Assembly (NCBI GenBank): GCA_963830775.1 | Contig: CAWHNT010000035.1 | Coordinates: 76,010 to 140,009 of the forward strand | Direction of reading: 5' to 3' | Length of the DNA: 64,000 bases | Source: CAWHNT01 sp963830775 | Lineage (GTDB): Bacteria; Pseudomonadota; Alphaproteobacteria; Geminicoccales; Geminicoccaceae | Part shown: one piece after another, positions 1 through 9,821 of the stretch | Layout of the letters: each line of letters begins with the position of its first letter | Numbering within the stretch: position 1 is the stretch's first letter | Notes under the pieces: model-generated | The model's database searches: none | What the model was told of the DNA's origin: nothing | Seen by the model: only the letters and a program-made list of their open reading frames with translations | Made by a program: the position numbers and the translations under genes

Positions 1-173
1 CCGACCTCACCGTCTGCGGCCTGGGCCTCGCCAACCCGCTGGAGGCCATGGGCCTGACCACGAAATGGTCGATCGAGCTCCTGTTCACGCCGATCCAGGG
101 CTACGAGCAGGCGGCCGACCTTGCCGAGCTCTTCATCCGGCCGCTCGAGCGCCGCACCCGGCTGGCGGCCTAG
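1..173 (+). CDS. bchN: Light-independent protochlorophyllide reductase subunit N, C-terminal end (partial)
   Basis: Only the last 57 residues are in the window; the gene begins to the left. The tail reads GLGLANPLEAMGLTTKWSIE near its start and ends RRTRLAA before a TAG. This matches the C-terminus of BchN, the subunit that pairs with BchB to hold the protochlorophyllide site and the [4Fe-4S] cluster of dark-operative protochlorophyllide reductase. The stop lies 5 bp before the bchB start, the usual bchN-bchB arrangement of purple bacteria. The identification rests on this tail plus the neighbouring bchB, bchH and bchL. Confidence 0.88.
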   Translation, partial: DLTVCGLGLANPLEAMGLTTKWSIELLFTPIQGYEQAADLAELFIRPLERRTRLAA

Positions 174-178
174 CGCCC

Positions 179-1685
179 ATGCAGCTCACACTCTGGACCT
201 ACGAGGCACCGCCCCATGTGGGTGCCATGCGCGTCGCCACCGCCATGGAGGGCGTCCACTACGTCCTGCACGCGCCGCAGGGCGACACCTACGCCGACCT
301 CCTCTTCACCATGATCGAGCGGCGGCAGAAGCGCCCGCCGGTCACCTACACCACCTTCCAGGCCCGCGACCTCGGCGGCGACACGGCCGAGCTGTTCAAG
401 AACGCCGCCCGCGAGGCCTACGAGCGCTTCCGGCCGCAGGCGATGATCGTGGGCGCCTCCTGCACGGCCGAGCTGATCCAGGACGACCCGGGCGGGCTCG
501 CCCGGGCCCTGAACCTGCCGATCCCGGTGGTGCCCGCTGGAGCTGCCGGCCTACCAGAAGAAGGAGAACTGGGGGGCGGCCGAGACCTTCTACCAGCTCG
601 TGCGGGCCCTGGCCGAGGCGCCGGCCGAGCGGCCGCGGGGCCGCCCGACCTGCAACATCCTGGGGCCCACGGCCTTGGGCTTCCGGCACCGGGACGACGT
701 GCAGGAGGTGAGCGGGCTGCTCACCCGGCTCGGCGTCGAGGTCCGGGTCACGGCCCCGATGGGCGCCACCCCCGCCGACCTTGCCCGGCTGGGCGAGGCC
801 AGCTTCAACGTCGTGCTCTATCCCGAGATCGCCGGCACGGCGGCCCGCTGGCTGGAGCGCAGCTTCGGCCAGCCCTGGACGCGCACCGTGCCGATCGGCG
901 TGGCCGCCACCGCCGAGTTCGTGGCGGAGGTGGCGCGGATCGCCGGCGTCGACCCGGCACCGGTGCTCGACGGCGAGCCCTCGCGCCAGCCCTGGTACTC
1001 GCGCTCGGTCAATTCGACCTACCTCACCGGCAAGCGCGTCTTCGTCTTCGGCGACGCCACGCACGCCATCGCCGCGGCCCGCGTTGCCGCCCACGAGCTG
1101 GGCTTCACGGTGGTGGGTCTCGGCACCTACAGCCGCGAGCTTGCCCGCGAGGTCCGCGAGGCCGCCAAGGGCTACGGCATCGAGGCGCTGATCACCGACG
1201 ACTATCTCGAGGTCGAGGCCCAGGTGGCGGCCCTCCAGCCCGAGCTCGTGCTCGGCACGCAGATGGAGCGGCACATCGCCAAGCGGCTGGGGATCCCCTG
1301 TGCCGTGATCTCGGCCCCGGTGCACGTCCAGGACTTCCCCGCCCGCTACTCGCCGCAGATGGGCTTCGAGGGGGCCAACGTCCTCTTCGACACCTGGGTC
1401 CATCCGCTGATGATGGGCCTGGAGGAGCATCTGCTGGGCATGTTCCGCGAGGACTTCGAGTTCCACGACGAGGCAGCACCCTCGCATCTGGGTGCCACGT
1501 CCCCGGTTCCCGTGCCGGCCGGTCCCGCCGGCTGGGCGCCCGAGGCCGAGAAGGAGCTGCTCAAGATCCCGTTCTTCGTCCGTGGCAAGGCGCGCCGCAA
1601 CACCGAGCGCTTTGCCGAAATGCAGGGTGTGCCTCTGATCACCGTCGAGACCCTCTACGATGCCAAAGCGCACTACGCCCGCTGA
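179..1685 (+). CDS. bchB: Light-independent protochlorophyllide reductase subunit B (frame broken by one extra base)
   Basis: BchB of the dark-operative protochlorophyllide reductase, about 501 residues after frame repair. It forms the catalytic heterotetramer with BchN and receives electrons from BchL. Cys95 (GASCTAEL) and Asp36 (HAPQGD) fall exactly at the positions known to ligate the [4Fe-4S] cluster in this family. The C-terminal PCP_red domain (PEAEKELLKIPFFVRGKAR) is intact. The frame changes near 530-535: removing one C from GTGCCCGCTGG restores the reading PVVPLELPAYQKKENW. No stop codon remains after repair, so an assembly or sequencing error is more likely than a dead gene. The start ATG follows bchN by 5 bp, and the 3' end overlaps the bchH start. 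Confidence 0.93.
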
Positions 1686-4600
1686 GACGTGCGCGGTGCG
1701 CATCGTCGTCATCACGCTGGACAACCACCTGGCCGGTGCCGTCGAGCGCGCGGCCATCACCCTGCGCCGCGACCTGCCGGGCCTCACCTTGTGCCTGCAC
1801 ACGGCGGCCGAGTGGGGCCAGGACCCGGGTGCGCTGGAGCGCTGCCGCGAGGACATCGAGCAGGGCGACATCATCCTGGTCACCATGCTGTTCATGGAGG
1901 ACCACATCCAGGCCGTGCTGCCCTGGCTGCAGGCGCGGCGCGACCAGTGCGACGCCATGATCGCCGGCATGTCGGCAGGGGAGGTGATCCGCCTCACCCG
2001 GCTCGGCCGCTTCCGCATGGACGGCCCGCAGAGCGGCGCCATGGCGCTCCTGAAGCGGCTGCGCGGCGGCAAGCAGGGCTCCGGGGCCAGCTCGGGTGCC
2101 AAGCAGATGGCGATGCTCCGCCGCCTGCCGCGCATCCTGCGCTTCATCCCCGGCACGGCCCAGGACGTCCGCGGCTATTTCCTGACCCTGCAATACTGGC
2201 TGGCGGGCTCCGACCAGAACGTGGCGAGCCTCGTCCGCTTCCTGGTCAACCGCTATGCCGACGGCGACCGGCGCCACCTGCGCGGCACCCTCAAGGTCGA
2301 CCCGCCGGTCGAGTACCCGGATCTCGGCGTCTACCACCCGCGCCTGCCGGGCCGGATCGCGGACAGTGCCCTGAAGCTGCCGCAGCCTCCGGGCCAGCGG
2401 CGCGGCACGGTGGGCCTGCTCGTGATGCGCTCCTACGTGCTGGCCAGCAACACCGCCCACTATGACGGGGTGATCGCCGCCCTCGAGTTCCGGGGCCTGG
2501 CCGTGATCCCGGCCTTCGCCAGCGGGCTCGATGCCAGGCCAGCGGTGGAGAAGCACTTCCACCAGGACGGCCGGCCGGCGGTCGATGCCGTGGTCTCGCT
2601 CACCGGCTTCTCGCTCGTGGGCGGGCCCGCCTACAACGACAGCAAGGCCGCCGAGGAGATGCTGGCCGGGCTGGACGTGCCCTACCTCGCCGCCCACGCG
2701 GTCGAGTTCCAGACCCTGGAGCAGTGGCAGGGCTCCGAGCGCGGCCTGATGCCGGTCGAGGCCACCATGATGGTGGCGATCCCGGAGCTGGACGGTGCCA
2801 CCGGGCCCGCCCTGTTCGGCGGCCGCTCGTCGGCGGCACCGCTGGAGCGGGCGCGCGACATGCAGGGCCATGCCGAGCGGGCGCACGCGCTGGCCGCCCG
2901 CGTGGCCCGGCTGGTCGAGCTGCGGCGCACGGGCCCGGCCCAGCGCAAGGTCGCCATCGTCCTCTTCAACTTCCCGCCCAACGGCGGCAGCACCGGCACC
3001 GCCGCCTACCTCTCGGTCTTCGCCTCGCTTTACAACACGCTCCGCGCCATGCGCGACGCTGGCTACGCGGTCGAGGTGCCGGCCAGCGTGGACGCCCTCC
3101 GCCAGCGGATCCTCGGCGGCAACAGCGGCCGCTTCGGCACGGACGCCAACGTCACCGCCCGCATCCCGGTCGACGACCATGTGCGTCGCGAGCGCTGGCT
3201 GCCCGAGATCGAGGCCCAGTGGGGGCCGGCGCCCGGCAAGAAGCAGGCCGACGGCGGCTCGATCTTCGTGCTCGGCGAGCGGTTCGGGAACGTGCTGGTC
3301 GGCATCCAGCCCGCCTTCGGCTACGAGGGCGACCCGATGCGGCTCCTGTTCGAGAAGAGCTTCGCGCCGACCCACGCCTTCTCCGCCTTCTACCGCTACC
3401 TGCGCGAGGATTTCGGGGCCCACGCCGTGCTCCATTTCGGCACCCACGGGGCGCTCGAGTTCATGCCCGGCAAGCAGACGGGCCTGTCCTCGGCCTGCTG
3501 GCCGGACCGGCTGATCGGCGATCTCCCGAACTTCAACCTCTATGCCGCCAACAACCCGTCCGAGGGCATGATCGCCAAGCGGCGGGCGGCGGCGACGCTG
3601 GTCAGCTACCTCACTCCCCCTGTGGCCCAGGCCGGCCTCTATCGCGGCCTGCTCGACCTCAAGGCCTCGGTCGAGCGCTGGCGCACCCTGCCGCCGGACG
3701 GCGGCGACGAGCGCCCGCAGCTTGCCCAGCTCATCCAGAGCCAGGCGGCCCAGCTCGAGCTGGCCCAGGCCGAGCCGCTCTGGAACGGCGATGCCGAGGC
3801 CCGGGTGGGCGTGCTGGCCAATGCCATCCTGGAGCTGGAATACACGCTGATCCCGCACGGGCTGCACATCGTGGGCGAGCCGCCCTCGGCCGAGGAGCGG
3901 GTCGACCTGCTGCTGGCGGTGGCCGAGGCCTCGCACGGCGCCAAGCCGGAGCGGGCCGATATCGAGGCGCTGGTCCAGGGACGGGTCGTCCCTGGGGAGA
4001 GCCCGAACCTGCTGCACCATCTGGCCCTGACCAACCGCCTGCTGGCCGAGGACCACGAGCTGCCGGGCCTCCTCAAGGCGCTGGACGGGCGCTTCGTCCG
4101 CCCGGTCCCGGGCGGCGACCTGCTGCGCACGCCCTCGATCCTGCCCACCGGCCGCAACCTGCACGGCTTCGACCCCTTCCGCATCCCCAGCGCCTTCGCG
4201 GTGGCCGACGGTGCCCGGCAGGCGGCCCGGCTGCTGGCCCGGCACGCGGCCGAAGGCAACCCGTTCCCCGAGTCGGTGGCCCTCATCCTGTGGGGCACGG
4301 ACAACCTCAAGAGCGAGGGTGGCCCGCTGGCCCAGGCGCTGGCGCTGATCGGTGCCAAGCCGCGCTTCGACAGCTACGGGCGCCTTGCCGGTGCCGATCT
4401 CATCTCCCTGGAGGAGCTGGGCCGGCCGCGGGTCGACGTGGTGACCACGCTTTCGGGCATCTTCCGGGACCTCCTGCCGCTGCAGACCCGGATGCTGGCC
4501 GAGGCCTCCTACGTCGCGGCCTGCGCCGACGAGCCCTTGGAGCAGAACTTCGTGCGCAAGCACGCGCTCCAGTACCAGGCCGAGCATGGCTGCGATTTCG

Positions 4601-5343
4601 AGACCGCGGCTTTACGCGTCTTCAGCAATGCCGACGGGGTCTACGGCTCGAACGTCAACCAGATGGTCGACAGCGGCTGCTGGAGCGACGAGGACGAGCT
4701 GGCCGAGACCTACACCCGCCGCAAGTGCTTCGCCTATGGCCGCTCCGGCCAGCCGGTCCGCCAGGCGGCCCTCCTGCAGAGCGTGCTCGCCCACGTCCAG
4801 CTCGCCTACCAGAACCTGGAATCGGTCGAGCTCGGGGTGACCACGGTCGACCATTACTTCGACAGCCTGGGCGGGATCAGCCGCGCCGTGGGGCGCGCCA
4901 GGGGCGAGACGGTGCCGGTCTATATCGGCGACCAGACCCGGGGCGAGGGCACGATGCGCACGCTCGCCGAGCAGGTGGCGCTCGAGACCCGGACCCGGAT
5001 GCTGAACCCGAAATGGTACGAGGGCATGCTCCGGCATGGCTACGAGGGCGTGCGCCAGATCGAGGCGCACGTGACCAACACCATGGGCTGGTCGGCCACG
5101 ACAGGGCAGGTCGCACCCTGGGTCTACCGGCAGCTCACCGAGACCTACGTGCTCGATCCCGAGATGCGCGAGCGGCTGGCGGCCCTCAACCCCAAGGCCT
5201 CGGCCAAGGTCGCCGACCGCCTCCTGGAAGCGCACGAGCGCAGCTACTGGTCGCCCGACGCGGCGATGCTCGAGGCCCTGCAGGGCGCACGCGACTCGCT
5301 GGAAGACCGGCTCGAAGGCATTGTTGAAGGGATGGCAGCGTGA
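1660..5343 (+). CDS. bchH: Magnesium chelatase subunit H
   Basis: Large porphyrin-binding subunit (1227 residues, normal for BchH) of the ATP-dependent Mg chelatase. The enzyme inserts Mg2+ into protoporphyrin IX at the first committed step of bacteriochlorophyll synthesis, with BchI and BchD (not in this window). The CobN/Mg-chelatase core motif HFGTHGALEFMPGKQ lies near residue 592. The whole 3.7 kb is one uninterrupted frame. I chose the ATG at 1660, which overlaps the bchB end by 26 bp, because family members carry a short N-terminal extension before the VRIVVITLD strand. A GTG at 1696 is the alternative. The gene overlaps bchL by 4 bp, suggesting translational coupling. Confidence 0.96.
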   Translation: MPKRTTPAETCAVRIVVITLDNHLAGAVERAAITLRRDLPGLTLCLHTAAEWGQDPGALERCREDIEQGDIILVTMLFMEDHIQAVLPWLQARRDQCDAMIAGMSAGEVIRLTRLGRFRMDGPQSGAMALLKRLRGGKQGSGASSGAKQMAMLRRLPRILRFIPGTAQDVRGYFLTLQYWLAGSDQNVASLVRFLVNRYADGDRRHLRGTLKVDPPVEYPDLGVYHPRLPGRIADSALKLPQPPGQRRGTVGLLVMRSYVLASNTAHYDGVIAALEFRGLAVIPAFASGLDARPAVEKHFHQDGRPAVDAVVSLTGFSLVGGPAYNDSKAAEEMLAGLDVPYLAAHAVEFQTLEQWQGSERGLMPVEATMMVAIPELDGATGPALFGGRSSAAPLERARDMQGHAERAHALAARVARLVELRRTGPAQRKVAIVLFNFPPNGGSTGTAAYLSVFASLYNTLRAMRDAGYAVEVPASVDALRQRILGGNSGRFGTDANVTARIPVDDHVRRERWLPEIEAQWGPAPGKKQADGGSIFVLGERFGNVLVGIQPAFGYEGDPMRLLFEKSFAPTHAFSAFYRYLREDFGAHAVLHFGTHGALEFMPGKQTGLSSACWPDRLIGDLPNFNLYAANNPSEGMIAKRRAAATLVSYLTPPVAQAGLYRGLLDLKASVERWRTLPPDGGDERPQLAQLIQSQAAQLELAQAEPLWNGDAEARVGVLANAILELEYTLIPHGLHIVGEPPSAEERVDLLLAVAEASHGAKPERADIEALVQGRVVPGESPNLLHHLALTNRLLAEDHELPGLLKALDGRFVRPVPGGDLLRTPSILPTGRNLHGFDPFRIPSAFAVADGARQAARLLARHAAEGNPFPESVALILWGTDNLKSEGGPLAQALALIGAKPRFDSYGRLAGADLISLEELGRPRVDVVTTLSGIFRDLLPLQTRMLAEASYVAACADEPLEQNFVRKHALQYQAEHGCDFETAALRVFSNADGVYGSNVNQMVDSGCWSDEDELAETYTRRKCFAYGRSGQPVRQAALLQSVLAHVQLAYQNLESVELGVTTVDHYFDSLGGISRAVGRARGETVPVYIGDQTRGEGTMRTLAEQVALETRTRMLNPKWYEGMLRHGYEGVRQIEAHVTNTMGWSATTGQVAPWVYRQLTETYVLDPEMRERLAALNPKASAKVADRLLEAHERSYWSPDAAMLEALQGARDSLEDRLEGIVEGMAA

Positions 5344-6236
5344 CGATCGTACTGGACAGGCATCCGACGCGGCGGGCCGACGGCGAGGGCAGCGTCCAGG
5401 TCAGGCTGGACCCCAACCTCAAGATCGGCACCGCCAAGGTCTTCGCCGTCTACGGCAAGGGCGGGATCGGCAAGAGCACCACCTCCTCCAACCTCTCGGT
5501 GGCGTTCTCCAAGCTCGGCAAGCGCGTGCTGCAGATCGGCTGCGATCCGAAGCACGATTCCACCTTCACGCTGACCAAGAAGCTGATGCCGACCGTGATC
5601 GACGTGCTGGAGTCGGTGGACTTCCACGCCGAGGAGCTGCGCGTCGAGGACTTCGTCTACGAAGGCTATAACGGCGTGATGTGCGTCGAGGCCGGCGGCC
5701 CGCCCGCGGGCACCGGCTGCGGCGGCTATGTGGTGGGCCAGACGGTGAAGCTCCTGAAGGAGCATCACCTGCTGGAGGACACCGACGTCGTCATCTTCGA
5801 CGTCCTGGGCGACGTGGTCTGCGGCGGCTTCGCGGCCCCGCTCCAGCATGCCGACCGGGCGCTGATCGTCACCGCCAACGACTTCGATTCGATCTTCGCC
5901 ATGAACCGCATCATCGCGGCCATCCAGGCGAAGTCGCGCAACTACAATGTGCGGCTGGGCGGCTGCATCGCCAACCGCAGTGCCGCCACCGACCAGCTCG
6001 ACAAGTTCAACGACCGGGTCGGGCTCAAGACCATGGCCCATTTCCCCGACCTCGACGTGATCCGCAGGAGCCGGCTGAAGAAGGCCACCCTCTTCGAGAT
6101 GGAGCCCTCGCCCGAGCTGGAGGCGGTGCAGAAGGAGTATCTCCGCCTGGCCGCCAATCTGTGGGCCGGGACCGAGCCGCTCGTGGTCCAGCCGATGAAG
6201 GACCGGGACATCTTCGACCTGCTCGGGTTCGACTGA
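5340..6236 (+). CDS. bchL: Light-independent protochlorophyllide reductase iron protein
   Basis: Nitrogenase iron-protein homologue, 298 residues. As a homodimer it passes electrons to BchNB, coupled to ATP hydrolysis. The P-loop GKGGIGKS is at residues 39-46. The two cluster cysteines are Cys127 (GTGCGGY) and Cys161 (DVVCGGF), which bridge one [4Fe-4S] between the subunits. It starts with GTG inside the bchH stop (GTGA overlap) and ends in a TGATG overlap with bchM, so it is translated as part of the bchNBHLM operon. The oxygen-sensitive enzyme gives pigment synthesis in the dark. The frame is clean and full length. Confidence 0.97.
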   Translation: MTIVLDRHPTRRADGEGSVQVRLDPNLKIGTAKVFAVYGKGGIGKSTTSSNLSVAFSKLGKRVLQIGCDPKHDSTFTLTKKLMPTVIDVLESVDFHAEELRVEDFVYEGYNGVMCVEAGGPPAGTGCGGYVVGQTVKLLKEHHLLEDTDVVIFDVLGDVVCGGFAAPLQHADRALIVTANDFDSIFAMNRIIAAIQAKSRNYNVRLGGCIANRSAATDQLDKFNDRVGLKTMAHFPDLDVIRRSRLKKATLFEMEPSPELEAVQKEYLRLAANLWAGTEPLVVQPMKDRDIFDLLGFD

Positions 6237-6938
6237 TGCCCACGCTCACCTACGAGACCCGGCGCGGCGAGCTGCACGCCTATTTCGACCGCACGGCGGT
6301 CGAGGCCTGGGCGCGGCTGACCTCGGAAGCGCCCCTGGGCCGGATCCGCGCCACCGTGCGCGCCGGCCGCGACCGGATGCGGGCCACGCTGCTGGGCTGG
6401 CTGCCGCCCGACCTCACCGGCCTCACCCTGCTCGACGCCGGCTGCGGCACCGGCGCCCTCGCGGTCGAGGCGGCAAGGCGCGGTGCCCGCGTCACCGCCA
6501 TCGACCTCTCGCCCACCCTGATCGGCCTCGCACAGCAGCGCACGCCCGTGCGAGCTGGGCACCGGCCAGGTCGAGTTCCTGGTCGGCGACATGCTGGACC
6601 CGGCGCTGGGCCGGTTCGACCACATCGTCGCCATGGATTCCCTGATCCACTACCGCCCCGAGGACACCGTCCGGGCGGTGGCCGGCCTCGCCGCCCGCAG
6701 CTACGGCTCGCTCCTCTTCACCTTCGCGCCCCGCACCCCGGCTCTGGCCCTGATGCACGCCGTAGGCCGGCTGTTCCCGCGCGGCGACCGTGCCCCCTCG
6801 ATCGAGCCCGTGGCCGAAAAGGCGTTGCGCCGCCTGCTGGCGACGGACCCGCATCTCCGCTCCTGGCCGCTCGCCCGCACGGAGCGGATCGTGAGCGGCT
6901 TCTACACCTCCCAGGCCGTGGAGCTGCAGGCGGGATGA
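6236..6938 (+). CDS. bchM: Magnesium-protoporphyrin IX O-methyltransferase (frame broken once)
   Basis: SAM-dependent methyltransferase that converts Mg-protoporphyrin IX to its monomethyl ester, the step after BchH and before the AcsF cyclase. About 233 residues after repair, close to the usual 220-235. The SAM-binding glycine loop LLDAGCGTGALAVEA lies near residues 64-78, with VTAIDLS after it. The frame shifts near 6545-6555, just after GLAQQR, and continues as ELGTGQVEFLVGDML to a normal C-terminus. The start ATG overlaps the bchL stop (TGATG), and the stop overlaps the lhaA start. Both halves are well conserved, so I read this as a single-base error or a very recent lesion. Confidence 0.9.
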
Positions 6939-8368
6939 GACGGCTCAACGCCTCGCTCGCGCGCGGCTGGGTCCTGATCGGCCCGCGGTTCCTGCCGTTC
7001 GCGGATGCGGCCAGCGCCGAGCTGCCCTTGGGCCGGCTGCTGCGCCTGTCGCTGTTCCAGATCTCGGTCGGCATGGCCATCGCACTGCTCAACGGCACGC
7101 TCAACCGGGTGATGATCGTCGAGCTCGGGGTGCCGACCTGGCTCGTGGCCCTGATGGTCTCGCTGCCGCTGGTGTTCGCCCCTCTGCGGGCGCTGATCGG
7201 CTTCCGCTCCGACACCCACCGCTCGGTGCTGGGCTGGCGCCGGGTGCCCTATATCTGGTTCGGCACGCTCCTGCAGTTCGGCGGCCTCGCCATCATGCCG
7301 TTCGCGCTGATCGTCCTCTCGGGCGACAGCAACGGCCCCGCCATCTTCGGCCAGGTGGGGGCGGCCCTCGCTTTTCTCCTGGTCGGCGCCGGCCTCCACA
7401 CCACCCAGACCGCCGGCCTGGCGCTGGCGACCGACCTGGCACCGCCGGATTCCCGGCCGCGGGTCGTGGCCCTGCTCTATGTCATGCTGCTGGTCGGGAT
7501 GCTGGTGAGCGCCCTCGCGTTCGGCGCGATCCTGGCCGATTTCGGCCAGGTGAAGCTGATCCAGGTGATCCAGGGCGCCGGCCTGGCCACGATGGTGCTG
7601 AACCTCATCGCCTTGTGGAAGCAGGAGGCCCGGAACCCGTCATCGACCGCCCTGGACCGCCCGCGGCCGGCCTTCGGCCCGTCCTGGCAGGCCTTCATCG
7701 CGGGCGGGCGGGCGAGCCGGCTCCTGGTGGCGGTGGGGCTGGGCACCGCCGCCTTCAGCATGCAGGACATCCTCCTCGAGCCCTATGGCGGCCAGATCCT
7801 CCATCTGTCGGTGGGGGCGACGACGGCGCTGACGGCCCTCCTGGCCCTGGGCTCGCTCACCGGCTTCGCGCTGGCAGGCCGGGCCCTGGGCCGCGGCAGC
7901 GACCCGCACCGCCTGGCCGCCATGGGCGCCCTGGCCGGGCTCCTGGCCTTCACCGCCGTGCTGTTCGCGGCCCCGCTCGAATCGGCGGGCCTGTTCCGGG
8001 TCGGCACCGTGCTGATCGGCTTCGGCGGCGGCCTCTTCGCCGTCGGCACGCTCACCGCCGCCATGGCCCTGGCCGACAGCGGCCAGAGCGGCCTGGCGCT
8101 GGGCGCGTGGGGTGCCGTGCAGGCCACGGCCGCCGGGATCGCGATCGCGTTCGGCGGGGCCGTGCGCGATCTCGTGGCCGGGATGGCCGAGCAGGGCCTG
8201 CTGGGGCCGGCGCTGACCGGGCCGTCCGCCGGCTACGGCGTCGTCTACAACATCGAGATCGTGCTGCTGTTTGCCACGCTCGCCGCCATCGGCCCGCTCG
8301 TGCGCTTCACGGGCGAGGCCGCACCCTTGTCGTCGTCGAGGTTCGGGCTCGCCGAGTTGCCCGGCTAG
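6935..8368 (+). CDS. lhaA: LhaA/PucC-family light-harvesting assembly membrane protein (BCD/MFS fold)
   Basis: Polytopic inner-membrane protein of 477 residues, the same length as Rhodobacter LhaA (orf477), with about twelve hydrophobic segments. LhaA and PucC are MFS-like proteins needed to assemble light-harvesting complexes, probably by delivering bacteriochlorophyll or protecting LH polypeptides. Family-typical stretches include LNGTLNRVMIVELGVP after the first helix and GWRRVPYIWFG. The position between bchM and puhA is the conserved lhaA place, which distinguishes it from pucC next to pucBA. ATGA-type overlap with bchM indicates co-translation. There is a 27-bp gap before puhA. Confidence 0.93.
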   Translation: MRRLNASLARGWVLIGPRFLPFADAASAELPLGRLLRLSLFQISVGMAIALLNGTLNRVMIVELGVPTWLVALMVSLPLVFAPLRALIGFRSDTHRSVLGWRRVPYIWFGTLLQFGGLAIMPFALIVLSGDSNGPAIFGQVGAALAFLLVGAGLHTTQTAGLALATDLAPPDSRPRVVALLYVMLLVGMLVSALAFGAILADFGQVKLIQVIQGAGLATMVLNLIALWKQEARNPSSTALDRPRPAFGPSWQAFIAGGRASRLLVAVGLGTAAFSMQDILLEPYGGQILHLSVGATTALTALLALGSLTGFALAGRALGRGSDPHRLAAMGALAGLLAFTAVLFAAPLESAGLFRVGTVLIGFGGGLFAVGTLTAAMALADSGQSGLALGAWGAVQATAAGIAIAFGGAVRDLVAGMAEQGLLGPALTGPSAGYGVVYNIEIVLLFATLAAIGPLVRFTGEAAPLSSSRFGLAELPG

Positions 8369-8395
8369 CCCTGCTGTCTGCGGAGAAAGGCGCCA

Positions 8396-9166
8396 ATGCA
8401 GACCACCGGAGTTGTTACCAGCTACATCGATGTGGCGCAGGTAACCCTTTATGCCTTCTGGCTCTTCTTCGCCGGCCTCATCTTCTATCTGAGGCGCGAG
8501 GACAAGCGGGAAGGCTACCCGCTCGATCCCGACCGCTCGTCCGGCGCTCGCGGCACCTTCTTCCCGCCCATGCCCGAGCCCAAGACCTTCCTGCGCACCC
8601 ATGGCGGCACCTACACCGCCCCGGGCGGCAACCCGGACGACCGTGAGATCCGGGCCGTGCCCGTGGCCCCCTGGCCCGGCGCCCCGCTCCAGCCGACCGG
8701 CAACCCGATGGTGGACGGGGTGGGGCCGGCCGCCTACGCGCTGCGCGAGGACGTGCCCGACACCACGATCGACGGCCTGGACCGCATCGTCCCCTTGCGC
8801 CTCGACAGCGACTACTCGATCGAGCCGCGCGATCCCGACCCGCGCGGCATGCAGGTCGTGGGCGGTGACCGCCAGGTCGCGGGCACCGTCACGGACGTCT
8901 GGATCGACCGCACCGAGCCGCAGATCAAGTTCCTGGAGGTGGAGCTCGCCGGCGGCCAGACCGTGCTCGCACCCATGACCATGGCCCGGGTCAACAGCTG
9001 GCGGGGCCAGATCAAGGTCCGCTCGATCATGAGCCACCAGTTCGCCGACGTGCCGAAGCTGAAGAGCCCCGATCGGGTGACCAAGCTCGAGGAGGACAAG
9101 ATCACGGGCTACTATGCCGGCGGCACGCTCTACGCCGAGCCCAGCCGGCTGTGGCCCGCCCTATGA
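8396..9166 (+). CDS. puhA: Photosynthetic reaction centre H subunit
   Basis: Reaction-centre H subunit (256 residues). It caps the L/M heterodimer on the cytoplasmic side and guides proton delivery to the secondary quinone. One N-terminal transmembrane helix (about residues 12-33, ending LIFYLRREDKREGYPL) is followed by the soluble beta-rich domain. A GGAGAAAGG Shine-Dalgarno sequence precedes the ATG. The 27-bp spacer from lhaA fits the separate puhA expression seen in Rhodobacter, although I see no clear promoter in it. The stop overlaps puhB (ATGA). The partner genes pufL and pufM are not in the window. Confidence 0.97.
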   Translation: MQTTGVVTSYIDVAQVTLYAFWLFFAGLIFYLRREDKREGYPLDPDRSSGARGTFFPPMPEPKTFLRTHGGTYTAPGGNPDDREIRAVPVAPWPGAPLQPTGNPMVDGVGPAAYALREDVPDTTIDGLDRIVPLRLDSDYSIEPRDPDPRGMQVVGGDRQVAGTVTDVWIDRTEPQIKFLEVELAGGQTVLAPMTMARVNSWRGQIKVRSIMSHQFADVPKLKSPDRVTKLEEDKITGYYAGGTLYAEPSRLWPAL

Positions 9167-9810
9167 TCGGCCGCACGCCCATGGTGCGCCGCCAGCCGCC
9201 GGCACCCTCCCTGCCGGCGGGCGAGGTGGTGCTGTGGCAGGGCGCACCCTCCTTCCGCTCGCTCGTGCGCCGTGCCCTGCATCTGCGCACGCTGGGGATC
9301 TACTTCGCGGCCCTGGTCGCCTGGAACGGCGTCGCCGCCTTCCAGGCCCAGCCATCGGCCGCCGCGGTCGGGCTCACCGCCCTGCGGGCCATGGCGGTCT
9401 CGCTGGCCGTGCTCGGCTTCGTGGCCCTTGTCGGCTGGCTGGTCGCCCGCACCACCCGCTACACGATCACGAGCCGGCGCGTCCTCATGCGCATCGGCGT
9501 GGCCCTGCCGATGACGCTGAACATCCCGTTCGCCATCGTGGGCGGGGCCGGCCTCAAGGTCCATGCCGACGGCACGGGCGACATCCCGCTGGCGCTCACC
9601 GGCAGCGGGCGCGTCGCCTACCTGCACTTGTGGCCGCACGCCCGGCCGTGGCGGCTGGGCAAGCCCGAGCCCATGCTCCGCTGCGTGCCGGAGGCGGCCC
9701 GGGTCGCCACCATCCTGGGCCATGCCCTGCAGGCCGTGAGCGGGGCCAGGACAGCGGCTGAGCCGACGGCGGCGGCGGTGACCGGCCCCGCTTTGGCGGC
9801 GGCTGCCTGA
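9163..9810 (+). CDS. puhB: Photosynthetic complex assembly protein PuhB
   Basis: Membrane protein of 215 residues with a bacterial-PH-like domain. In Rhodobacter, PuhB (orf214) assists assembly of the reaction centre and its LH1 ring. Two hydrophobic segments (about residues 42-62 and 78-98) precede TTRYTITSRRVLMRIGVAL, the conserved bPH segment. The ATG at 9163 overlaps the puhA stop. A further in-frame ATG lies 12 nt upstream but would give a longer overlap. The C-terminal 25 residues are alanine-rich and probably disordered. Confidence 0.92.
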   Translation: MIGRTPMVRRQPPAPSLPAGEVVLWQGAPSFRSLVRRALHLRTLGIYFAALVAWNGVAAFQAQPSAAAVGLTALRAMAVSLAVLGFVALVGWLVARTTRYTITSRRVLMRIGVALPMTLNIPFAIVGGAGLKVHADGTGDIPLALTGSGRVAYLHLWPHARPWRLGKPEPMLRCVPEAARVATILGHALQAVSGARTAAEPTAAAVTGPALAAAA

Positions 9811-9821
9811 GGAGGCCGGAG

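Noticed and set aside
1639..4587. A 982-codon open frame on the minus strand across bchH
   Set aside because: Shadow of bchH in a GC-rich genome; composition (Arg, Gly, His, Gln rich) has no domain, and bchH is unambiguous.
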